A DNA stretch of 64,000 nt, taken from NCBI RefSeq assembly GCF_021916785.1, contig NZ_JAKCFC010000002.1:558001-622000 (forward strand). Reading direction: 5' to 3'. Within the stretch, counting starts at the first letter, position 1; each line of letters begins with the position of its first letter. The position numbers were made by a program, and so were the translations under genes. Source of the DNA: Mycolicibacterium lacusdiani (GTDB lineage: Bacteria > Actinomycetota > Actinomycetes > Mycobacteriales > Mycobacteriaceae). A model generated the notes under the pieces. The model was given only the letters and a program-made list of their open reading frames with translations, ran no database searches and had not been told where the DNA came from. This document shows, in pieces, positions 57,669-64,000 of this stretch.

Positions 57669-58210
57669 GTACCTACGTCCAGCTGGTCGTGCTGTTCGGC
57701 TCGCTGTCGCTGATGTCGATCGGTGGCGGCAACGCAGTGCTGCCCGAGATGCACCTGCGCGCGGTGAACCAGCACCATTGGCTGACCAACGGCCAATTCG
57801 CGGACCTGTTCTCCATCTCCCAGACCGCGCCGGGGCCGAGCATCCTGATCGTCGGGATGGTCGGCTACGCCGCAGGCCTAGAGGTGGGCGGCGTGCCCGG
57901 CGCCCTCCTCGGCGGAGTGGTGGCGACGGTGGCGATGGTGCTGCCCGCGGCGTCGCTGGTGTACGCGATCACGCTGTTCTGGCAGCGTGCGGAGGAGTCG
58001 CGCTGGCGGATCGCGGTCGAGAAGGGGTTCGCTCCGCTGACCGTGGGGCTCATCCTGGCGTCGTCGCTGGTGATGAGTCGTGCCGCGGATCACGACTGGC
58101 GGGCGTACCTGTTGACCGCGGTCTGCACTGTGATCTTCGTCCGGACCAAGCTGAACCCCCTGCTGGTGGTGGCCTGCGCCGGGGTGATCGGTTACCTCGG
58201 GTTCGTCTGA
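57665..58210 (+). CDS. Chromate transporter half, C-terminal type
   Basis: 181 residues with about five membrane helices. CHR motif: FGSLSLMSIGGGNAVLPEMHLRAVNQHHWLTNGQFADLFSISQTAPGPSILIVGMVGYAAG. It is the second half of the pair and probably forms a heterodimer with the upstream protein. GTG 57665 overlaps the first half's stop. The next operon starts 107 bp downstream. Confidence 0.9.
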   Translation: MSTYVQLVVLFGSLSLMSIGGGNAVLPEMHLRAVNQHHWLTNGQFADLFSISQTAPGPSILIVGMVGYAAGLEVGGVPGALLGGVVATVAMVLPAASLVYAITLFWQRAEESRWRIAVEKGFAPLTVGLILASSLVMSRAADHDWRAYLLTAVCTVIFVRTKLNPLLVVACAGVIGYLGFV

Positions 58211-58280
58211 ACCGGGCTCGCCGCGGGTAATCCAGCTCAGTTCATCCGAGGTCAACGCTCCCTTTGCGGGAGGAAATGGT

Positions 58281-58318
58281 TTGACCTCATCAATTGTTGA
58301 GGTTTTACGGTGATTACA
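58281..58318 (+). promoter_or_regulatory. Promoter with palindromic operator of the ABC operon
   Basis: ACCTCATCAATTGTTGAGGT at 58284-58303 is a 20-bp palindrome with one symmetrical mismatched pair. It sits right after TTGACC (58281-58286) and before TACGGT (58306-58311). TACGGT is 6 bp before the ATG at 58318, which would be a leaderless start. A repressor bound at the palindrome would cover the promoter (inference). Confidence 0.6.
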
Positions 58319-60195
58319 TGAACTTGGAAACCGTCGCACGACAGACGCTGTACCGGCAGACCCGGGCACGCGGCGGCGAACTGCGCGAGTTGGCCAACCG
58401 CGGCCTGCTCGGACGCATCTGGCGGTTCTCCGCGCGCCACCACCGCAGGCTAGGCGGGTTCGTCGCGATCAGCGTCGTCGGCTCCCTGCTCGCCGTGGCG
58501 ACCCCGCTGCTGGCGGGCAAGGTCGTCGACGCGATCGTCAACGGGGGCGCCCCCGGCACCGTGGTGGTGCTGGCCCTGATCATCGCGGGCGTGGCGTTTG
58601 CCGAGACCGCGGTCACGATGCTGACCCGCTGGCTGTCGTCGACGATCGGCGAGGGCCTCATCCTCGACCTGCGCACCGCGGTGTTCGACCACGTGCAGCG
58701 CATGCCGGTGGCCTTCTTCACCAGGACCCGCACCGGCGCACTGGTCAGCAGGCTCGGCAACGACGTCATCGGCGCACAGCGCGCCTTCTCCGACACGCTG
58801 TCCGGCGTGGTGTCGAACGTCGTCACCCTCACGCTGACGCTGGTCGTCATGCTCGGCATCTCCTGGCAGATCACGCTGCTCTCGCTGCTGCTGACGCCGC
58901 TGTTCCTGCTCCCGGCGCGCCGCATCGGCCGCTCCATGGCCGAGCTGAGCCGCGAGAGCGCGATCAACAACGCCACGATGAACACCCAGATGACCGAACG
59001 CTTCTCCGCGCCCGGCGCGACGCTGGTCAAGCTGTTCGGCAGCCCCGCGCGGGAATCGCGCGAGTTCGCGGTGCGCGCGGGCCGGGTCCGCGACATCGGA
59101 GTCAAGACCTCGATGCTGCAGGCCACGTTCATGAGTTCGCTGACGCTGATGTCGGCGCTCGCGCTGGCACTGGTGTACGGACTGGGCGGCGTGCTCGCGA
59201 TCGGTGGACAGCTGGAAGCCGGTGCCATCGTGTCGCTGGCCCTGCTGCTCACCCGGCTCTACGCGCCGCTGACGGCACTGGCCAACGCCCGCGTCGAGAT
59301 CGCAAGCGCGCTGGTGAGTTTCGAGCGGGTCTTCGAGGTCCTCGACCTGGAGCCCCTGATCCGCGAGCGGCCCGACGCCCGCGCGGTGCCCGACGGCCCG
59401 GTCGCCGTCGAGTTCGACGACGTCCGCTTCGCCTACCCGTCGGCGACCGAGGTGTCGCTGGCTTCGCTCGAGGAGGTCGCCGTGCTCGACGACCGCGGCG
59501 GAGACGAGGTGCTGCACGGCATCTCGTTCCGCGCCGAACCGGGCCAGATGGTGGCATTGGTCGGCTCGTCGGGTGCGGGCAAGTCGACGACCGCCTCACT
59601 GGTGGCCCGGTTGTACGACGTGTCGTCCGGCGCGGTGCGTCTGGCCGGCGTCGACGTCCGTGACCTGACGTTCGCCTCGCTTCAGGACACCGTGGGCGTC
59701 GTCACCCAGGACGGTCACCTGTTCCACGAGTCCATCCGCGCCAACCTGACGCTCGGCGAGTCCTACCGCACCGACGACCAGCTGTGGGACGCGCTGCGGC
59801 GCGCCCGGCTGGCCGACGTGGTCGCTGACATGCCCGATGGTCTGGACACCGTTGTCGGTGAGCGCGGCTACCGTCTGTCCGGTGGGCAGCGGCAGCGCCT
59901 GACCATCGCGCGGCTGCTGCTCGGCCGATCGCGCGTCGTCGTCCTCGACGAGGCGACGGCATCGTTGGACTCGGAATCGGAGGCCGCCGTGCAGCAAGCG
60001 TTGGCTGAGGCGCTCGCCGGCCGGACGTCGATCGTGATCGCCCACCGGCTGTCCACCATCCGCGCTGCCGACGTCATCCTCGTCGTGGAGGACGGCCGCG
60101 TCGTGGAACGTGGCACCCATACCCAGCTGCTCGCCCGCCGCGGCCGCTACACGCGCCTCTACGAGACGCAGTTCCGCGACGGGGCCGCTGCATGA
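58318..60195 (+). CDS. ABC exporter, fused membrane and ATPase domains (type IV)
   Basis: 625 residues. Six membrane helices (about 40-330) precede an ATPase domain with Walker A GSSGAGKS, Q-loop VTQDGHLFH, signature LSGGQRQRL, Walker B VVVLDEATASLD and H-loop AHRLST, all intact. The ATG at 58318 is favoured because it is at the expected distance from a -10-like hexamer; an in-frame ATG at 58294 overlaps the operator. The next gene's ATG overlaps this stop (ATGA). Substrate unknown; probable multidrug or lipid exporter. Confidence 0.93.
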   Translation: MNLETVARQTLYRQTRARGGELRELANRGLLGRIWRFSARHHRRLGGFVAISVVGSLLAVATPLLAGKVVDAIVNGGAPGTVVVLALIIAGVAFAETAVTMLTRWLSSTIGEGLILDLRTAVFDHVQRMPVAFFTRTRTGALVSRLGNDVIGAQRAFSDTLSGVVSNVVTLTLTLVVMLGISWQITLLSLLLTPLFLLPARRIGRSMAELSRESAINNATMNTQMTERFSAPGATLVKLFGSPARESREFAVRAGRVRDIGVKTSMLQATFMSSLTLMSALALALVYGLGGVLAIGGQLEAGAIVSLALLLTRLYAPLTALANARVEIASALVSFERVFEVLDLEPLIRERPDARAVPDGPVAVEFDDVRFAYPSATEVSLASLEEVAVLDDRGGDEVLHGISFRAEPGQMVALVGSSGAGKSTTASLVARLYDVSSGAVRLAGVDVRDLTFASLQDTVGVVTQDGHLFHESIRANLTLGESYRTDDQLWDALRRARLADVVADMPDGLDTVVGERGYRLSGGQRQRLTIARLLLGRSRVVVLDEATASLDSESEAAVQQALAEALAGRTSIVIAHRLSTIRAADVILVVEDGRVVERGTHTQLLARRGRYTRLYETQFRDGAAA

Positions 60196-62003
60196 CGCGG
60201 ATCTCACGCGAGCCAGCCATCTCGCCTCCGCCGTCGAAGCAGCGCGGATCGTCGTCGCTCGTCCGCCTGCTGCCCTATCTGCTGCCGTACCGGTGGCGTT
60301 GGATCGTGATGTCGGTCATCGCGCTCGCCAGCACCGGCGCGACGATCGTGATCCCGCTGATGACGCGCGCGGTGATCGACGGCCCGATCCGCAACCAGGA
60401 TCAGCAGGGGCTGTGGGTCCTTGGCGCGGCCGCGATGGGCATCGGGGTCACCGAGGCGGCGCTGTGGTTCATTCGCCGCTGGCTGGTCGCCCGTGCCACG
60501 CTGGGCGTCGAGGCCGACATCCGCAAGGACCTCTACGCCCGACTGCAGATCCTGCCGATGTCGTTCCACGGTCAGTGGCAGTCGGGGCAGCTGCTGTCCC
60601 GGGTGATGAACGATCTGAGCGCCATTCGGCAGTTCCTGTCGTTCGGTCTGCTGTTCTTGGTGCTCAACGGGATTCAGATCGTCGTGGTGACCGCAATCCT
60701 GCTGTCGATGTACTGGCCGCTCGGCGTGGTGGTCGTGGTGTCGGTCGTGCCGATCACGCTGACGGTGCTGCACTTCCAGCGCAAGTTCACCAAGCTCTCG
60801 CGGCTGTCGCAGGACCAGGCCGGTCACGTGGCGACCGACGTCGAGGAGGCTGCGCTGGGCATGCGGGTGGTCAAGTCGTTCGGCCGTGAGGACTACTCGT
60901 ACGAACGCTTCGACGAGAAGGCCCGCGCGCTCTACGACACCGAGGTCGACAAGGTCGCGGTGTCGGCGAAGTTCTGGACGCTGCTCGAGGTGATCCCCAA
61001 CCTGACGCTGATCGTGGTGCTCGGGTTCGGCGCCTACGCCGCGGGCATGGGGCAGGTCACCCTCGGCACGCTGGTCGCGTTCATCACGATGATGCTGTCG
61101 CTGGTCTGGCCGATCGCGTCGCTGGGCTTCCTGCTGTCGATGACGCAGGAGTCGTTCACTGCCGCCGACCGCGTGGCCGACGTGTTCGACGCCGCACGCG
61201 ACATCCACGACGGCCCGATCGACGAGGTGCCGCGCGGCGGCAAGCTTGAGTTGGCCAACGTGGGGTTCCGGTTCCCGGCGTCCGGGGCGGACCATCCAAC
61301 GGACTCTGACGGGTGGGCCCTGCGCCACGTCACCGTCACCGTCGAACCGGGGGAGACCCTCGCGCTGGTCGGCTCGACGGGTTCGGGCAAGTCGGTGCTG
61401 GCGGCGCTGCTGTCGCGTCTGCACGACGTCACCGAGGGCCGAATCATGCTCGACGGCATCGACGTTCGCGACCTGTCGCTGTCGACGCTGCGCCGGGCGG
61501 TGGCGACGGCGTTCGAGGATCCCACGCTGTTCTCGATGTCCGTCGCGGAGAACCTGCGGCTGGGCAACCCGACGGCCACCGACGAGCAGCTGGCCGAGGC
61601 AATAGACGTCGCTGCCGCCGACTTCGTCTACGACCTGCCGTTCGGCCTCGACACGCGCATCGGCGAGCAGGGCATGAGCCTGTCCGGCGGTCAGCGGCAA
61701 CGGCTTTCGCTGGCCCGCGCGATCCTGGCGAAGCCGGCGATCCTGGTGCTCGACGACACGCTGTCGGCACTCGACGTGCACACCGAGGCGCAGGTGACCG
61801 AGGCGCTGGGCCGCGTGCTCGGCGACGTGACGGGCATCGTCGTGGCCCACCGGGCGTCGACGGTGCTGCTCGCCGATCGCGTCGCACTGCTCGAGGGCGG
61901 CACCATCACCCACGTCGGCACGCACGCCGAGCTGCTCGCCGACGTGCCGGAGTACCGCTACCTGCTGGCCGCCGACGACGACTTCGCCGAGGCCCTGCCA
62001 TGA
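60192..62003 (+). CDS. ABC exporter half with degenerate ATPase site
   Basis: 603 residues, same layout as the neighbours. Walker A is GSTGSGKS and the signature LSGGQRQRLSLAR is intact, but the catalytic Glu after Walker B is Asp (LVLDDTLSALD). This is the pattern of the inactive-site partner in heterodimeric exporters such as TM287/288 or BmrCD. The ATG overlaps the previous stop by 4 bp, and the stop overlaps the next ATG. The closest M. tuberculosis group is Rv1273c/Rv1272c (by pattern). Confidence 0.92.
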   Translation: MTRISREPAISPPPSKQRGSSSLVRLLPYLLPYRWRWIVMSVIALASTGATIVIPLMTRAVIDGPIRNQDQQGLWVLGAAAMGIGVTEAALWFIRRWLVARATLGVEADIRKDLYARLQILPMSFHGQWQSGQLLSRVMNDLSAIRQFLSFGLLFLVLNGIQIVVVTAILLSMYWPLGVVVVVSVVPITLTVLHFQRKFTKLSRLSQDQAGHVATDVEEAALGMRVVKSFGREDYSYERFDEKARALYDTEVDKVAVSAKFWTLLEVIPNLTLIVVLGFGAYAAGMGQVTLGTLVAFITMMLSLVWPIASLGFLLSMTQESFTAADRVADVFDAARDIHDGPIDEVPRGGKLELANVGFRFPASGADHPTDSDGWALRHVTVTVEPGETLALVGSTGSGKSVLAALLSRLHDVTEGRIMLDGIDVRDLSLSTLRRAVATAFEDPTLFSMSVAENLRLGNPTATDEQLAEAIDVAAADFVYDLPFGLDTRIGEQGMSLSGGQRQRLSLARAILAKPAILVLDDTLSALDVHTEAQVTEALGRVLGDVTGIVVAHRASTVLLADRVALLEGGTITHVGTHAELLADVPEYRYLLAADDDFAEALP

Positions 62004-63820
62004 GCGTCATGGACTGGCGCGGACGCACGGTCTCCGACGAGACCGGCGACCTGCCCATCGACGAGACGGTGTCGCGCCGTCGCGAGGCCCGCTCGCTGCT
62101 GGGCTCGCTGCTGCGGCCGTACCGGGTCACGGTGGCACTGCTGGCCATCGTCGTCGTCGTCGAGAACGCCGCCCGGCTGTCGGTGCCGCTGCTGGTGCAG
62201 CGCGGGATCGACCACGGCATCCCGCCAATCGTCGACGGCGGTGCCACCGGTGAGCTGCTGAAGATCGTCGCCGCGCTGTGCGGCGTGGTGGTGCTGCAAG
62301 CCACCAGCAGGTTGTACTTCCTGCGCCGGTCGGGCCGCATCGGCCAACGCGTGCTGCTGTCGCTGCGGCAGCAGATCTACCGCCACTTCCAGCGTCTCGA
62401 CGTGGCGTTCCACGATCGCTACACCTCGGGCCGGGTGGTCAGCCGCTCGACCAATGACGTCGACGCCATCCAGGACATGCTGCAGACCGGGTTCGACAGC
62501 CTGATCACCGCGGTGCTGACCCTCGGTGGAACGGCTGTCCTGCTGGTGGTGCTCGACGTCCACCTCGGGCTGGTCTGCCTGGGAGTGTTCCCGCTACTGG
62601 TCGGGCTCATCTGGTGGTTTCGCACCCAGTCGTCGAAGGTGTACCTGAAGGTCCGCGAGAGCGCGGCGCTGGTGATCGTGCAGTTCGTCGAGACCATGAC
62701 GGGCATCAAGGCCGTGCAGGCCTACCGCCGGGAGCCGCGGAACCAGGAGATCTTCGAGGAGGTCGCCGACCAGTACCGCGACGTGAACGAGCGGGCGTTC
62801 AAACTGCTCGCGATCTTCATGCCCGCGGTGAAGCTCGTCGGCAACGTGACCACCGGGACCGTGCTGCTCTACGGCGGGTATCGCGTGCTGCACGGCGAGA
62901 TGACCATCGGCACGCTGGCGGCATTCCTGCTGTACCTGCGGATGTTCTTCGAGCCGATGCAGGAGATCTCGCAGTTCTTCAACACCTTCCAGTCGGCGTC
63001 GGCCGCACTGGAGAAGATCGCAGGCGTGCTGGCGCAGCGGCCCGCCATCGAGGATCCGTCGAAACCCGTTGCGCTGCCGACGGTCAAGGGCGACGTCGCG
63101 TTCCGTGACGTCGAGTTCTCCTACGTGCGGGACCGGCCGGTGCTGCCGGGGCTGAACCTGGAGGTTCCTGCGGGACAGACGGTGGCGCTGGTCGGCACCA
63201 CGGGTGCGGGCAAGACCACGATCGCCAAGCTGATCGCCCGGTTCTACGACCCGACGTCGGGCGCGGTGACGCTCGACGGTCACGACCTGCGCGACCTGCC
63301 GCAGGCCGAGCTGCGTCGTCACGTCGTGATGGTGACGCAGGAGAACTTCATGTTCGAGGGAACGGTGGCCGACAACATTCGGTTCGGCCGCCCCGACGCC
63401 ACTGATGCTCAGGTGCGCGAGGCCGCGGAAGCCGTTGGCGCGGACAAGTTCATCGCCGCGCTGCCCGAGGGGTACGACACCGACGTGGCCAAGCGCGGCG
63501 GTCGGTTGTCGGCGGGGCAGCGGCAGTTGATCGCGTTCGCGCGGGCGTTCCTCGCCGATCCGGCAGTGCTCATCCTCGATGAAGCGACGTCGTCGCTCGA
63601 CATCCCGAGCGAGCGGATGGTTCAGCGTGCGTTGGCGACCGTCCTGGCCGAGCGGACCGCGTTGGTGATCGCACACCGGCTGTCGACGGTGCAGATCGCC
63701 GACCGGGTGCTGGTGCTCGAGCACGGCCGGATCGTGGAGGACGGATCACCGGCCGAACTGATCGCCGGCGATGGTCAGTATGCCGCCCTTCACCGTGCGT
63801 GGGTGGAGTCGCTGGTTTAA
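62000..63820 (+). CDS. ABC exporter half, catalytic partner
   Basis: 606 residues from ATG 62000. Walker A GTTGAGKT, Q-loop VTQENFMF, canonical Walker B LILDEATSSLD with Glu, H-loop AHRLST. The signature is LSAGQRQ instead of LSGGQRQ. In a heterodimer with the previous protein, this altered signature would face the degenerate site of that protein, while the canonical Walker motifs would pair with its intact signature. The ATGA overlap supports one complex. Confidence 0.93.
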   Translation: MSVMDWRGRTVSDETGDLPIDETVSRRREARSLLGSLLRPYRVTVALLAIVVVVENAARLSVPLLVQRGIDHGIPPIVDGGATGELLKIVAALCGVVVLQATSRLYFLRRSGRIGQRVLLSLRQQIYRHFQRLDVAFHDRYTSGRVVSRSTNDVDAIQDMLQTGFDSLITAVLTLGGTAVLLVVLDVHLGLVCLGVFPLLVGLIWWFRTQSSKVYLKVRESAALVIVQFVETMTGIKAVQAYRREPRNQEIFEEVADQYRDVNERAFKLLAIFMPAVKLVGNVTTGTVLLYGGYRVLHGEMTIGTLAAFLLYLRMFFEPMQEISQFFNTFQSASAALEKIAGVLAQRPAIEDPSKPVALPTVKGDVAFRDVEFSYVRDRPVLPGLNLEVPAGQTVALVGTTGAGKTTIAKLIARFYDPTSGAVTLDGHDLRDLPQAELRRHVVMVTQENFMFEGTVADNIRFGRPDATDAQVREAAEAVGADKFIAALPEGYDTDVAKRGGRLSAGQRQLIAFARAFLADPAVLILDEATSSLDIPSERMVQRALATVLAERTALVIAHRLSTVQIADRVLVLEHGRIVEDGSPAELIAGDGQYAALHRAWVESLV

Positions 63821-63955
63821 CCGGGGAGGCTAAGCCGGAAGTGCCCGCTTCTGAGCGACAATTCGCGACAATCGGGGACGCGTTCATCCACAGGGCACGC
63901 TCTCGGTATCGCTTGCGCCCCGGCTCTCGTCGGTCTCGCGCGTGACGCTGTGATC

Positions 63956-64000
63956 ATGACCGACTCAGTGCAGCTACATGGAATCGAATTGCGCTACGTC
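63956..64000 (+). CDS. Start of a gene running past the right edge
   Basis: Fifteen codons, MTDSVQLHGIELRYV, are open to the edge. The start resembles those of alpha/beta-hydrolase proteins (LHGIELRYV-like strands), but this is too short to assign. No strong Shine-Dalgarno sequence is seen. The 135-bp gap before it (63821-63955) has no gene and only a small GGCTAAGCC hairpin. Confidence 0.35.
   Translation, partial: MTDSVQLHGIELRYV

Noticed and set aside
63570..63887. Minus-strand open frame over the end of the last ABC gene
   Set aside because: Arg/Pro-rich shadow sequence overlapping a well-supported ABC transporter C-terminus.

Overview
The window is high-GC, densely packed actinobacterial DNA. 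Its gene content and order match the Mycobacterium tuberculosis segment running roughly from Rv0861c to Rv0903c: ercc3, a Helicase_C_3 protein, moaC2-mog-moaE2, rpfA, moaD2-moaA2, cspB, a DUF3027 gene, a MarR regulator, a SpoU methylase, sepH, serC, an AurF-like diiron gene, fprB, citA, gltA2, arfABC and prrBA. PPE13 is absent, pdxH lies beside citA, and several genes look like rapid-grower additions, so the source is most likely a rapidly growing mycobacterium (Mycolicibacterium-like). Assignments to Rv genes rest on recognition of protein sequence and gene order; no database search was run.

Layout. Bases 1-12142 hold the 3' part of a giant gene (more than 4,000 residues, open at the left edge) made of 28 tandem repeats of about 131 residues. 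Bases 12147-15393 carry an SDR/SnoaL pair, a divergent LysR regulator and an MFS exporter with operator-like palindromes. Bases 15479-20335 hold an exported proline-rich protein, the XPB helicase pair and a small conserved protein. Bases 20338-25260 hold molybdenum-cofactor genes on both sides of rpfA; the rpfA leader contains a clear c-di-AMP (ydaO-type) riboswitch and a CRP site lies at its distal end. Bases 25415-34296 hold cspB, a DUF559 protein bracketed by REP-like palindrome doublets, a hydroquinone-reductase-like thiol transferase and a conserved mycobacterial block ending in sepH. Bases 34386-45791 hold serC, a perfect CRP site, a diiron oxygenase, fprB, an exported GH1 glycosidase, citA, pdxH and an MFS protein. 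Bases 45826-52739 hold tandem TetR regulators, gltA2, a DHA2 exporter with its MarR regulator, an FAD enzyme and an FKBP. Bases 52752-55989 hold arfABC (ArfA lacks its OmpA domain) and prrBA. Bases 56114-63820 hold a phospholipase-D-like enzyme, a split chromate transporter and three overlapping ABC exporter genes.

Main points for follow-up: (1) the giant repeat protein and the GH1 enzyme share the same N-terminal surface module; (2) the DUF559 gene is flanked on both sides by doublets of one imperfect half-site, an arrangement like REPINs around a RAYT gene; (3) ArfA is cut exactly at a domain border; (4) the rpfA leader combines a riboswitch with an upstream CRP site; (5) the ABC exporter operon has a near-perfect 20-bp palindrome between its putative promoter elements and an apparently leaderless start. 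The only gene-free stretch over 300 bases is 23093-23517, the rpfA leader and promoter.
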